Of a stretch of DNA of 64,000 bases, positions 55,506-64,000 are shown one piece after another. Where the stretch lies: NCBI GenBank assembly GCA_040389065.1, contig JAZKAR010000032.1:9470-73469 (forward strand), in the 5' to 3' direction. This stretch comes from JAZKAR01 sp040389065 (lineage in GTDB: Bacteria > Pseudomonadota > Gammaproteobacteria > Burkholderiales > Casimicrobiaceae). Below the pieces are notes generated by a model. That model was not told the DNA's origin and made no database searches. It saw only the letters and a program-made list of their open reading frames with translations. The position numbers were made by a program, and so were the translations under genes. Positions within the stretch are counted from its first letter, which is position 1; every line of letters starts with the position of its first letter.

Positions 55506-57521
55506 ATGTCTGCTATATCAGAGTCTGCAGAGTCTGCCTCTACGCTTTATCAGCTTAAATCTGCTTTTATACCGGCAGGTGATCAACCCGAGGCAATTCG
55601 ACGTTTAGTTGAAGGTATTCAAGAGGGGTTAAGTTTTCAAACCTTATTAGGCGTAACGGGTTCAGGTAAAACATTTACTGCAGCAAATATTATTGCCCAA
55701 TTACAAAGGCCTGCGTTGGTAATGGCGCCTAATAAAACGCTGGCAGCGCAGTTGTATAGCGAATTTAGAGAGTTTTTTCCTGATAATGCAGTTGAGTATT
55801 TCGTATCGTACTATGACTATTACCAACCTGAGGCCTATGTGCCTTCGCGTGATATGTTCATAGAAAAAGATTCTGCAATCAATGAGCAAATTGAGCAGAT
55901 GCGGCTTTCTGCGACTAAATCAATGTTAGAGCGACGCGATTGCATTATTGTGGCAACAGTATCCGCTATTTATGGTATTGGTGATCCTAGTGATTATCAC
56001 AAAATGACCATGCTGGTCAGGGCTGGCGATAAGCTTGATCAACGCGAAGCTATCAAGCGATTAGTTGCTATGCAATATGAGCGTAATGATATCGATTTTA
56101 GCCGCGGAAAATTTCGTGTTCGGGGCGAAACGATTGATGTATTTCCTGCTGAAAATGCAGATAAAGCCTTACGCATGACGTTTTTTGATGATGAGCTTGA
56201 AAAGCTCGCATTATTTGATCCGTTAACAGGCAAAATTGAGGCAACTGTACCGCGCTTTGCTATTTATCCTTCTAGTCATTATGTAATGCCGCGCGAAACA
56301 GTAGTGCATGCACTTGATACGATTAAGGAGGAGTTAAGAGATAGGCTCGCTTTCCTCTATTCAGAAAATAAACTGGTTGAAGCACAGCGTTTGGAGCAAC
56401 GAACGCGTTTTGATCTTGAAATGTTAAGCGAAATTGGTTTTTGTAAGGGGGTAGAGAACTATACCCGTCATTTTTCAGGTAAGCGCCCGGGCGAGGCTCC
56501 GCCATGCTTGTTTAATTATTTGCCTTCTGATGCATTATTGTTTATTGATGAGTCGCATGTAACGGTTTCTCAAGTAGGGGCAATGTATAAGGGAGATCGT
56601 TCACGTAAAGAGGTATTGGTTGAGTATGGTTTTCGATTGCCTTCAGCGCTAGATAACCGGCCATTAAGGTTTGATGAATTTGAAAACCTTATGCCGCAAA
56701 CAATTTTTGTATCTGCAACACCCGGTAACTACGAGGCAGAGCATGCTGGTGCAATCGTTCAGCAAATTATTCGGCCTACCGGATTAGTTGATCCTGAAGT
56801 TGAAGTAAGGCCTGCTACCACGCAGGTTGAAGATTTGCTATCAGAAATCCGTATTCGTGTGGCGCGTAATGAGCGCGTGATTGCAACCACCTTAACCAAA
56901 AAAATGGCAGAAGATTTGGCCGATTTTTTTACAGAACACTCCGTTAAGGCCAGGTATTTACACGCAGATATAGATACGGTAGAGCGTGTGGAAATTCTGC
57001 GTGACTTACGCTTAGGAAAATTTGATGTGCTAGTAGGAATCAATTTGCTAAGAGAGGGAATCGACTTACCTGAAGTATCATTAATGGCGATTTTAGACGC
57101 TGATAAAGAAGGTTTTTTACGATCAGAGCGTTCGCTTATTCAGATGATTGGGCGTGCGGCAAGACATTTAAATGGGCGCGCGATTTTATATGCTGATCGA
57201 ATTACCGAATCAATGAGAAAAGCAATGAGCGTTACAGAGGCACGTCGTATTAAACAGCAAGCCTTTAATGCCGAGAATGGCATTGTGCCTAAAGGAGTAA
57301 ATAAGAGAATTCGAGATATTTTAGATGTGCAGCAGGCAGCCGAAGAGTTGGATGAAAAAGTAGCAGTCAAATTAACAGATCCAAAACTTATTCAACGCGA
57401 AATGCAAAAAGTTGAAAAAGCAATGCGGGCAGCAGCGCAATTAATGGAGTTTGAAAAAGCAGCACATTTGCGTGATCAGTTAATTGTTTTACGGGAAGCA
57501 TTTTTATTGTGTGGAGCTTAG
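55506..57521 (+). CDS. uvrB: excinuclease ABC subunit B
   Basis: A 671-residue helicase-like UvrB of nucleotide excision repair. It has GVTGSGKT (Walker A, about residue 45), the damage-probing beta-hairpin SYYDYYQPEAYVPSRD (about 100), LFIDESHVT (about 340), GINLLREGIDLPEVSL (about 500), QMIGRAARH (motif VI), and the UVR tail MEFEKAAHLRDQLIVLR that binds UvrC. The length matches E. coli (673). It directly follows the EamA gene. Confidence 0.98.
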   Translation: MSAISESAESASTLYQLKSAFIPAGDQPEAIRRLVEGIQEGLSFQTLLGVTGSGKTFTAANIIAQLQRPALVMAPNKTLAAQLYSEFREFFPDNAVEYFVSYYDYYQPEAYVPSRDMFIEKDSAINEQIEQMRLSATKSMLERRDCIIVATVSAIYGIGDPSDYHKMTMLVRAGDKLDQREAIKRLVAMQYERNDIDFSRGKFRVRGETIDVFPAENADKALRMTFFDDELEKLALFDPLTGKIEATVPRFAIYPSSHYVMPRETVVHALDTIKEELRDRLAFLYSENKLVEAQRLEQRTRFDLEMLSEIGFCKGVENYTRHFSGKRPGEAPPCLFNYLPSDALLFIDESHVTVSQVGAMYKGDRSRKEVLVEYGFRLPSALDNRPLRFDEFENLMPQTIFVSATPGNYEAEHAGAIVQQIIRPTGLVDPEVEVRPATTQVEDLLSEIRIRVARNERVIATTLTKKMAEDLADFFTEHSVKARYLHADIDTVERVEILRDLRLGKFDVLVGINLLREGIDLPEVSLMAILDADKEGFLRSERSLIQMIGRAARHLNGRAILYADRITESMRKAMSVTEARRIKQQAFNAENGIVPKGVNKRIRDILDVQQAAEELDEKVAVKLTDPKLIQREMQKVEKAMRAAAQLMEFEKAAHLRDQLIVLREAFLLCGA

Positions 57522-57577
57522 AACTTAGTAGCAAGCAAACATAAAATAGCACGCTTAATATTGATGTTTATAATACG

Positions 57578-57608
57578 CTCTATATTTTTTAAACTAAAAA
57601 ATATAGAG
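57578..57608 (+). terminator. hairpin after uvrB
   Basis: CTCTATATTTTTT and AAAAAATATAGAG form a perfect 13-bp stem with a 5-base loop, 57 bases after the uvrB stop. It is AT-rich and lacks a T-tract after the stem, so its strength as a terminator is uncertain. Confidence 0.45.
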
Positions 57609-57642
57609 GTTAATCGTTGAGTTTATAATCTTTATTATTATA

Positions 57643-57750
57643 TATAAAGAGATTCTTTAACGAAGCAATGAGGGGCATTTTAATTTATTGATTGAAAATA
57701 CCTATAAAAATAAATTTAATTACGTGTAAATGCCTCATAGTCTCTTTATA
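57643..57750. repeat. nested inverted repeats upstream of typA
   Basis: Two nested arm pairs: outer TATAAAGAGA (57643-57652) with TCTCTTTATA (57741-57750), and inner ATGAG-GG-GCATTT (57668-57680) with AAATGCCTCAT (57728-57738). They could form one long stem or bring the arms together. It lies just before a -10-like box of typA. Confidence 0.6.
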
Positions 57751-57765
57751 GTTATGGTTTGCGAG

Positions 57766-57771
57766 TATAAT
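57766..57771 (+). promoter_or_regulatory. possible -10 box of typA
   Basis: A perfect TATAAT, 33 bases before the typA start codon. The base region 17 upstream (TCTTTA) is a poor -35 match and lies inside the inverted-repeat arm. Confidence 0.4.
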
Positions 57772-57804
57772 AGCTTTCTTTGATTTGTTATTTTTGAGGA
57801 TGTC

Positions 57805-59619
57805 ATGCAACGCGACTTGCGAAATATCGCTATTATTGCCCACGTTGATCACGGAAAAACTACACTAGTAGATCAGTTACTTAGACAATCCGGAACTTTT
57901 TCTTCCCATCAGCAAGTGACTGAGCGGGTAATGGATAGCAATGACCTTGAGCGAGAGCGTGGGATCACTATTCTGGCAAAAAACTGTGCTGTTCGCTATG
58001 GTGATACGCACATTAATATCGTAGATACACCCGGTCACGCTGATTTTGGTGGCGAAGTTGAGCGTGTACTGTCTATGGTAGATAGTGTTTTGCTATTGGT
58101 AGATGCAGTTGAGGGGCCTATGCCTCAAACACGTTTTGTAACGCAAAAAGCGTTGGCACGTGGTTTACGCCCTATCGTTGTTGTCAATAAAATTGACCGC
58201 CCTGGTGCACGCACCGATTGGGTTATTAACGAAACATTTGAACTTTTTGATTCGCTGGGTGCCAATGAAGAGCAGTTAGATTTTCCTGTAATCTATGCAT
58301 CAGCAATTAACGGTTATGCTTCAATGGAAGATGCACCCGGTAAGGATATGAGTCCTTTATTTGAAATGATTTTAAAGCATGTGCCTTTGCCACCTCATGA
58401 TGTTGACGGCCCTCTTCAGCTTCAGATTAGCTCATTAGATTACTCGAGCTATCAAGGACGTTTAGGAATCGGACGTGTGCATCGCGGCAGCTTACGTACC
58501 AACCAAGAAGTTGTTGTGGTTGAACAAGCAACAGGCATTGTTCGCAAAGCAAAAATCGGTCAAATTCTAGGCTTTCGTGGTCTAGAGCGTGTTCAGTTAG
58601 AAAATGCTTCAGCAGGTGATATTATTCTTGTAACAGGGATTGATCCGCTTAATATCGGTGATACACTGGCTGCTCCAGAAAAACCTGAAGCCTTGCCGCC
58701 AATTCATGTGGATGAACCTACCTTAGCCATGTATTTTCAGGTTAACAACTCTCCTTTAGCGGGGCGTGAAGGTAAGTTTGTAACAAGCCGTCAGTTAAGA
58801 GATCGTTTAACACGTGAAATTTTAAGTAATGTGGCGTTAAAAGTTGAAGAAACAGGCGATGCTGATGTGTTTTTGGTATCGGGTCGTGGTGAGTTGCATT
58901 TGACTATTCTTTTAGAAAATATGCGTCGTGAGGGCTATGAATTATCAGTATCTCGCCCACGTGTAGTGATGAAAGAGATTGACGGCGTGCGCTGTGAGCC
59001 TTTTGAGCGGCTGACACTTGATGTAGAAGAAACACATCAAGGTGGCGTAATGGATGCATTGGGTATACGTAAGGGCGAAATGCTCGATATGATTTCTGAT
59101 AGTAAAGGGCGTACACGCTTAGAGTACCGTATTCCTGCACGCGGTTTGATTGGGTTTCAGGGAGAGTTCTTGAACCTGACACGCGGTACAGGCATTATGA
59201 GCCATATTTTTGATGCGTATTCGCCTTATAAAGGTGAAATTCCTGAGCGTCGTAATGGTGTATTAATTTCGCAAGATAATGGCGAAGCTGTTGCGTATGC
59301 TTTATGGAAGCTTCAAGATCGTGGTCGTATGTTTGTAAGCCATAATGAAGCCGTTTATGAAGGTATGGTCATTGGCATTCATAGTCGTGATAATGATTTA
59401 GTAGTAAACCCTATTAAAACCAAGCAACTGACTAACGTTCGTTCCTCAGGAAAAGATGATGCTATTCAACTTACACCGCCTATTCAGTTAACATTAGAAT
59501 ATGCAGTTGAGTTTATCAGTGATGATGAGTTAGTTGAAATTACACCTAAGAGTATTCGTTTGCGTAAACGTTTTTTAACAGAAAACGAACGTAAACGCGC
59601 TTCAAAATCTGCAAATTAA
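57805..59619 (+). CDS. typA: translational GTPase TypA/BipA
   Basis: A 604-residue ribosome-binding GTPase important under stress and cold. It has AHVDHGKTTLVDQLL (G1), RGITI (G2), DTPGHADFGGE (G3), NKIDRPGA (G4), then EF-G-like domains III and V and a BipA-specific C-terminal domain (RGTGIMSHIFDAYSPYKGEI and beyond). GAGG lies before the start. Monocistronic, with a good terminator 20 bases downstream. Confidence 0.98.
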   Translation: MQRDLRNIAIIAHVDHGKTTLVDQLLRQSGTFSSHQQVTERVMDSNDLERERGITILAKNCAVRYGDTHINIVDTPGHADFGGEVERVLSMVDSVLLLVDAVEGPMPQTRFVTQKALARGLRPIVVVNKIDRPGARTDWVINETFELFDSLGANEEQLDFPVIYASAINGYASMEDAPGKDMSPLFEMILKHVPLPPHDVDGPLQLQISSLDYSSYQGRLGIGRVHRGSLRTNQEVVVVEQATGIVRKAKIGQILGFRGLERVQLENASAGDIILVTGIDPLNIGDTLAAPEKPEALPPIHVDEPTLAMYFQVNNSPLAGREGKFVTSRQLRDRLTREILSNVALKVEETGDADVFLVSGRGELHLTILLENMRREGYELSVSRPRVVMKEIDGVRCEPFERLTLDVEETHQGGVMDALGIRKGEMLDMISDSKGRTRLEYRIPARGLIGFQGEFLNLTRGTGIMSHIFDAYSPYKGEIPERRNGVLISQDNGEAVAYALWKLQDRGRMFVSHNEAVYEGMVIGIHSRDNDLVVNPIKTKQLTNVRSSGKDDAIQLTPPIQLTLEYAVEFISDDELVEITPKSIRLRKRFLTENERKRASKSAN

Positions 59620-59640
59620 TCTAATATATATTTGTTTGTT

Positions 59641-59690
59641 GCCCACTTAACTGATAGTGTTTAAATGCTGTCGGGTAAGTGGGTTTTATT
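59641..59690 (+). terminator. typA terminator
   Basis: CCCACTTA and TAAGTGGG form an 8-bp stem across a long loop, followed by TTTTATTATTTTT. It lies about 22 bases after the typA stop. Confidence 0.75.
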
Positions 59691-59751
59691 ATTTTTATAA
59701 GTTGTGAAGCTAAATGCTACCAAGCGCTATCAATGTCTAATAGCAAAACGT

Positions 59752-60078
59752 CTAAAATATAAACGTTTGAATAGCAGCATCAGCTGCTGCATCTATTTTT
59801 ATAAACTGTAAGCCAGTTTTAAACCCTTCATCCATACATATACTATAAATAACTTTTACAGCTACTTGAATCTTGTGCGCTTTTCCTTGCACGACGAGAT
59901 CAAACATAATATGGCACGTACTGCCGATGATTAGATTTTTACCGGGAACGATTAAACATATACCTGTTTGGGAAATATCGATGCTCTTTGCATGATAAAT
60001 ATGTGCGCGATCAACCAAAATGGTAACTACCGTTCGAAATATTTTTCTAGATTGTTGGCGTTGATCGTGATAGCTCAT
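59752..60078 (-). CDS. PilZ-domain protein
   Basis: A 108-residue single-domain PilZ protein. It has the c-di-GMP-binding Arg motif RQQSRKIFR near the N-terminus and DISQTGICL (the D-x-S-x-x-G type motif, about residue 34), with a beta-barrel remainder. It should bind c-di-GMP and act on an unknown target. The EAL protein at 44-46 kb is the only other c-di-GMP protein in the window. Confidence 0.9.
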   Translation of the reverse strand: MSYHDQRQQSRKIFRTVVTILVDRAHIYHAKSIDISQTGICLIVPGKNLIIGSTCHIMFDLVVQGKAHKIQVAVKVIYSICMDEGFKTGLQFIKIDAAADAAIQTFIF

Positions 60079-60234
60079 GTCGTTAACACCTTAAGCTTAT
60101 ATGCTTGTAATGTACTGTTGTTTGTCCTTTATGATTGATTGTGCAGAATTATCGAAGATAAAACCAATATTATGTATGTCATAATATTTTTAAGGCGTGT
60201 CTAGATACGTTTCTAATACTACAATCTAAAAGAT

Positions 60235-60392
60235 TAGACGTTACGCACTTGGATTCTCTCAGCGTAGTGGCAACTTGTTGCTCGATATACTGTCTGCACT
60301 GCCATGCGGGGCATCCCATGCGGGGCATCCCATGCGGGGCATCCCATGCGGGGCATCCCATGCCTTGATAAAGTACAGCTGCGTAACCTCTA
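60235..60392 (+). repeat. TA-flanked palindromic element, copy J (expanded)
   Basis: The longest copy (158 bp): TAGACGTTACGCACTTGG at the left, GGCAACTTGTTGC, then four tandem copies of the 14-bp unit ATGCGGGGCATCCC from about 60303 to 60360, and the end GCTGCGTAACCTCTA. TA lies on both sides. It lies about 120 bases upstream of ligA. Confidence 0.88.
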
Positions 60393-60510
60393 AAGATATT
60401 AATATATCGGCTATAGATTCTTAAGGGCATAGCATTTATGCAGGGCATATTCTCACGCTTATTTTTTTAAGGGCAGTGTAAAATAAGCCGTGAGTTAGAT
60501 AGGGGGTAAA

Positions 60511-62646
60511 GTGGTTATGTGGAGTGCTCCAACGGTTGCACCTGAGTTAGCTATTGCAAAGAAGCGAGTTGAATCGTTGAGGCAAGACATTGCTTATCAT
60601 GATCGTTTATATTATCAAAAAGATGCGCCTGAGCTTTCAGACGCTGATTACGATGCTTTGATTCATGAGTTGCGTTGGCTAGAAGAGCAGCATCCCACCC
60701 TTGTAACGCTAGACTCTCCTACGCAACGTGTAGGTGGGCAGCCCATTGCAGGTTTTAAGCCTGTTCAGCATAAATTGCCAATGCTATCGTTAAATAATTT
60801 ATTTTCGCCCGAAGATTTGATTCAATTTGATCGTCGCGTTCGCGAAGGGTTAGCGGTCGATGAAGTTGAGTATGCAGTAGAGCCAAAATTTGATGGGTTA
60901 GCCATTAGTTTAGTGTATGAGCAGGGAGTGTTTGTTCAGGCTGCTACGCGAGGCGATGGTGCAACCGGCGAAAATATCACTCATAATATCAAAACAGTGC
61001 GAGATATTCCCTTGCGTGTGGCTGCAACAGAAGCTGATGGTTCAGAAAGCAGTATTCCCGACTATTTTGAGGTGCGCGGTGAATTATTAATGTACCGCCA
61101 AGATTTTTTAAAGCTTAACGAACAGCAGGCTGAACGAGGGGAAAAGGTTTTTGCAAACCCAAGAAACGCAGCAGCAGGCAGTGTACGCCAGCTTGACCCA
61201 ATGATTGCCGCACGTCGTCCTTTACGATTTTTTGCATATGCATTAGGCGCTTGTGATTGGTCAGACTATAGTGGCAAGCCTCCTGCCACGCACTCAGCAT
61301 TACTGAATCAGCTGAAACGCTGGGGGTTTCCGGTAAGTGATTTACGCGATACCGTAAAAGGCGCAGAAGGATTAACCGCTTTTTATGAACGCGTTTATCG
61401 CCAACGCTCACAACTTCCCTTTGATATTGATGGCGTTGTGTATAAAGTAAATCGATTTGATGAGCAGCAACGACTAGGCTTTGTTTCACGCGCTCCACGG
61501 TTTGCAATTGCTCATAAGTACCCTCCTGAAGAAGCCATTACTGAAGTTTTAAATATAGAGGTGCAAGTAGGGCGCACAGGCGCTATTACTCCTGTTGCAC
61601 GGTTAGCTCCTGTAAATGTAGGTGGTGTAGTGGTAACAAATGCAACGCTTCATAATGAAGATGAAGTCTTGCGTAAAGATGTTAGAGCACGAGATATGGT
61701 CGTTGTACGGCGTGCTGGCGATGTTATTCCAGAGGTAGCAAGGGTGTTGCCTGAATCGTTACTTCGACCTGATCGCTCTGCGCCTTTTCAACTCGTGAAA
61801 GAGTGCCCTGCCTGTGGTTCACCCGTGGTGAGACTAGAAGGAGAAGCCATTGCACGTTGCACAGGCGGTGTTATCTGCCCTGCCCAGCGTAAGCAAGCAT
61901 TAAGTCATTTTGCAAGTCGGCGTGCTATGAATATAGATGGTTTGGGAGAGAAAATTATTGATCAACTGCTTGAGGCAGATATGATCCATACAGCCGCTGA
62001 TATCTATACCCTCAAGCATAAACGTGATCAATTACTACACCTTGAGCGTATGGCAGAAAAGTCTGTTGATAATTTACTGACTGCTATTGAAGAAAGCCGG
62101 CATCGTTCATTAGGGCGTTTTATTTTTGCGTTGGGCATTCGTCATGTAGGTGAAGCAACCGCTAAGCAACTCGCCCATTCGTTCGGCACCTTAGAGTCTT
62201 TACAAAATGAGGGAAGCGTAGAAGTGTTACAGCGTGTATCTGATGTTGGCCCAGTAATGGCGCAAGCGCTGGTTGATTTTTTCCAACGATCTGAGAATCA
62301 AAAATTACTGAAAGAGCTAACTGCTCATTTATGCTTAGAAGAGTCGGCAGCGAAGGTGCCTGCGTTAGAGATAGATGCTAATGAAGCAGCATCAGCCCAC
62401 TTACCTTTTTATGGATGGACGTTTGTGTTAACAGGGTCGCTTTCACAATTGACTCGCGATGAAGCAAAAGCGCTTATTGAACATGCAGGAGGTAAAGTCG
62501 CTGGCAGTGTTTCTAAAAAAACTCGGGTAGTGGTAGCAGGCGACGAAGCAGGATCAAAACTAGATAAAGCGCAAAGCTTAGGAGTTGAAGTTTGGGATGA
62601 GACTCAGTTTTTAGAGAAAATAAAAGCTATAGATAATAATCAATAA
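60511..62646 (+). CDS. ligA: NAD-dependent DNA ligase
   Basis: A 711-residue ligase (typical length about 670-690, so slightly long). The domains in order: Ia helices (HDRLYYQKDAPELSDADYDAL), adenylation with the Lys motif VEPKFDGLAIS (about residue 128), OB fold (VGRTGAITPVARL), a four-Cys zinc finger (CPACG, CTGG and CPAQ, about 433-456), helix-hairpin-helix (IDGLGEKIIDQLL onward), and a BRCT domain (PFYGWTFVLTGSLSQLTRD). The start is GTG at 60511 or ATG at 60517, after GGGGG. Confidence 0.98.
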   Translation: MVMWSAPTVAPELAIAKKRVESLRQDIAYHDRLYYQKDAPELSDADYDALIHELRWLEEQHPTLVTLDSPTQRVGGQPIAGFKPVQHKLPMLSLNNLFSPEDLIQFDRRVREGLAVDEVEYAVEPKFDGLAISLVYEQGVFVQAATRGDGATGENITHNIKTVRDIPLRVAATEADGSESSIPDYFEVRGELLMYRQDFLKLNEQQAERGEKVFANPRNAAAGSVRQLDPMIAARRPLRFFAYALGACDWSDYSGKPPATHSALLNQLKRWGFPVSDLRDTVKGAEGLTAFYERVYRQRSQLPFDIDGVVYKVNRFDEQQRLGFVSRAPRFAIAHKYPPEEAITEVLNIEVQVGRTGAITPVARLAPVNVGGVVVTNATLHNEDEVLRKDVRARDMVVVRRAGDVIPEVARVLPESLLRPDRSAPFQLVKECPACGSPVVRLEGEAIARCTGGVICPAQRKQALSHFASRRAMNIDGLGEKIIDQLLEADMIHTAADIYTLKHKRDQLLHLERMAEKSVDNLLTAIEESRHRSLGRFIFALGIRHVGEATAKQLAHSFGTLESLQNEGSVEVLQRVSDVGPVMAQALVDFFQRSENQKLLKELTAHLCLEESAAKVPALEIDANEAASAHLPFYGWTFVLTGSLSQLTRDEAKALIEHAGGKVAGSVSKKTRVVVAGDEAGSKLDKAQSLGVEVWDETQFLEKIKAIDNNQ

Positions 62647-62708
62647 AGTTTTTAAAAGTATTAAACCTTAGCAAAACGTAGTTTATTTATTGAGGCCCAA
62701 GGCCAACG

Positions 62709-63572
62709 TTAATCCCAGCGTTTTTTGCGGGCAGCTTGCGCTCGTTTAAATAGCGTATAAAGGGCTTCGATATCATTGTTTTCAAGTTGATGGATCATTT
62801 CATCTAACCCTATTCGATAGCGCTTAAGGCTGTTTAAAATAGCGTCACGATTTTCTAGACTAATATCTCGCCACATATCAGGATGGCTGGCTCCGATGCG
62901 CGTAAAGTCTCGTAAACCGTTACCTGCTAGGGCCCAAAGCTTATCGGCTTCGGGCTGCTTATTGATAAGATCTACTGCTAAAAACGATAATAAATGCGGT
63001 GCATGGCTAATTTCAGCAAAGACTTCATCATGCCACTGAGGTGAACCTTCGGTAATATTTCCGCCTAAAAGTCTCCAAAATTCCCGTAATTTGTTTAAAG
63101 CCCAGTCTGGCGTATTATCTAAGGGTGTTAAAAGAATAGGTTTATTTTCAAACAAATTGGCCTGAGCTGCTTGAGGCCCATTATGTTGGCTGCCAGCAAT
63201 GGGGTGAGCCGGAATAAATACAGCTTTATGAAGATGAAGCTCAGGCGCAATTGCTGCAACAAGAGAGGCTTTAGTGCTGCCTACATCGCTGATAATTGCA
63301 GTGGAGGGTAAAAAAGGTAAGGCTTTACGAATAAGAGCAGGCAGAGTGCTAACAGGTGTACAAAAAATAAGTAATTCGGTATCTTGAAGCGTTTCGGCAT
63401 CAAGCGCGCCTATACTATCAATAAGATTAAGTTGTTTTGCATATTGTAAATGCTGAGCATTGCAATCTATGCCGACACACTGCTGAGTAATGCCTTTGTC
63501 TTTTGCGGCGGCGGCGATAGAACCGCCTAATAAGCCGATACCGACAATCGTAAGTTTATTTAAAAAAGGCAT
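62709..63572 (-). CDS. tyrA: prephenate dehydrogenase
   Basis: A 287-residue enzyme that turns prephenate into 4-hydroxyphenylpyruvate for tyrosine synthesis. It has the dinucleotide motif VGIGLLGGSIA at the N-terminus, ISDVGSTKASLV (about residue 95), IPAHPIAGSQHNGPQAA (about 120, with catalytic His) and EISHAPHLLSFLAV. No chorismate mutase or ACT domain is present. It lies 5 bases after the hisC stop, in the usual aromatic/histidine gene order. Confidence 0.96.
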   Translation of the reverse strand: MPFLNKLTIVGIGLLGGSIAAAAKDKGITQQCVGIDCNAQHLQYAKQLNLIDSIGALDAETLQDTELLIFCTPVSTLPALIRKALPFLPSTAIISDVGSTKASLVAAIAPELHLHKAVFIPAHPIAGSQHNGPQAAQANLFENKPILLTPLDNTPDWALNKLREFWRLLGGNITEGSPQWHDEVFAEISHAPHLLSFLAVDLINKQPEADKLWALAGNGLRDFTRIGASHPDMWRDISLENRDAILNSLKRYRIGLDEMIHQLENNDIEALYTLFKRAQAARKKRWD

Positions 63573-63577
63573 AATGA

Positions 63578-64000
63578 TTATTTCACAACCCCTTTTAATG
63601 CCTCGAGAAATCGTTTATTTTCTTCAAACGTACCAATAGAAACCCTTAAATGATGGGGTAGCCCATAATTAGCAACAGGTCTAACAATAACACCTTGATG
63701 AAGTAGTCCCTGATTGACGACGCTAGCGTCACCTACTTCTACACAGAAAAAATTTCCAAATGAAGGAATAAGATTCCGCCCCAAAGCAATCATACCTTGG
63801 GTTAACTGGGTGTAGCCTTCTTGGTTATTTTTACGGCTTTTTGCTAAATAATCTTGATCATCTAACGCTGCTATGGCGGCAACTTGCGCTAACAGGCTAG
63901 TGTTAAACGGTAGGCGAATGCGATTAATCCATCCTGCTAGCTCAGGATGCATGGCGCTATAACCGATTCTTAAGCCAGCTAACCCATATGCTTTAGAGAA
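63578..64000 (-). CDS. hisC: histidinol-phosphate aminotransferase, partial
   Basis: The 3' part (141 codons) of a fold-type I PLP aminotransferase; the gene continues past the right edge. The visible start of the frame is FSKAYGLAGLRIGY, which contains the PLP-binding Lys. It is followed by RLPFNTSLLAQVAAI and the C-terminal GVIVRPVANYGLPHHLRVS, with RVS(I/V)G binding the substrate phosphate or carboxylate. The downstream tyrA supports a role in His and aromatic amino acid synthesis. Confidence 0.93.
   Translation of the reverse strand, partial: FSKAYGLAGLRIGYSAMHPELAGWINRIRLPFNTSLLAQVAAIAALDDQDYLAKSRKNNQEGYTQLTQGMIALGRNLIPSFGNFFCVEVGDASVVNQGLLHQGVIVRPVANYGLPHHLRVSIGTFEENKRFLEALKGVVK

Noticed and set aside
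60303..60360. Four tandem 14-bp units, possible CRISPR-like array
   Set aside because: The units are contiguous with no spacers, are themselves palindromic, and lie inside a known repeat element. No cas genes are near.

Overview
The window is about 64 kb of an AT-rich proteobacterial chromosome. Several gene orders point to a betaproteobacterium, perhaps a low-GC relative of the Alcaligenaceae: tRNA-Gln / prs / rplY, rsfS / rlmH / maf, tonB / exbB / exbD, hisC / tyrA, and feoA / feoB followed by a small cysteine-rich membrane gene. This placement is inferred from remembered synteny, not from a search. No rRNA genes, CRISPR array, intact insertion sequence or prophage is visible.

Layout. 1-4 kb: an ECF sigma factor and anti-sigma pair (ATGA overlap) and a secreted subtilisin-like protease. 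4.4-6 kb: a fructosamine-kinase family protein and a GNAT acetyltransferase. 6.1-14.9 kb: one 2907-residue cyclic beta-1,2-glucan synthase. 15.7-18.5 kb: a coupled operon of a small HTH protein, a nucleoside-phosphorylase-like protein, a spore-photoproduct-lyase-like radical SAM protein and an SDR oxidoreductase. 18.8-20.7 kb: a four-helix membrane protein and a tiny secreted protein with three Tyr-Thr-Gly-Gly-Asp motifs, bracketed by two opposed repeats. 21-23 kb: rplY, prs, tRNA-Gln. 23.3-30.7 kb: an accessory-looking stretch with a one-chain topoisomerase VI/VIII-like protein, a small membrane protein, a membrane protein with a CARF-like domain, an exported S1/P1 nuclease fused to a bulb-type lectin domain, msrA and two TerD-family genes.

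31-35 kb: recJ, then a very AT-rich gene for an ABC-type ATPase fused to a TOPRIM-like domain (OLD/PARIS-like, a probable defence gene). 35-40.4 kb: transaldolase, xylulokinase, an AraC regulator and a polyol dehydrogenase, which together form a D-arabitol (or related polyol) to pentose-phosphate route. 40.9-47.6 kb: maf, rlmH, rsfS, cysS, a GGDEF-degenerate EAL protein and phosphomannomutase. 47.8-52.9 kb: tonB-exbB-exbD and feoAB plus a cysteine-rich partner, divergent around two Fur-box-like sites, forming an iron-uptake block. 53-64 kb: a DUF808 protein, an EamA transporter, uvrB, typA, a PilZ protein, ligA, tyrA and the 3' part of hisC.

The strongest unexplained structure is a family of ten intergenic palindromic elements of about 100-158 bp. 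They have GAAGTTACGCAGTTGG-like terminal inverted repeats and are nearly always flanked by TA dinucleotides, so they look like Tc1/mariner (IS630)-type miniature elements. Two are in opposite orientation to the rest, and one carries a four-fold 14-bp internal tandem expansion. The best candidates for new biology are the topoisomerase-like fusion, the membrane CARF-like protein, the nuclease-lectin fusion, the ATPase-TOPRIM fusion, and the YTGGD mini-protein caught between two elements.
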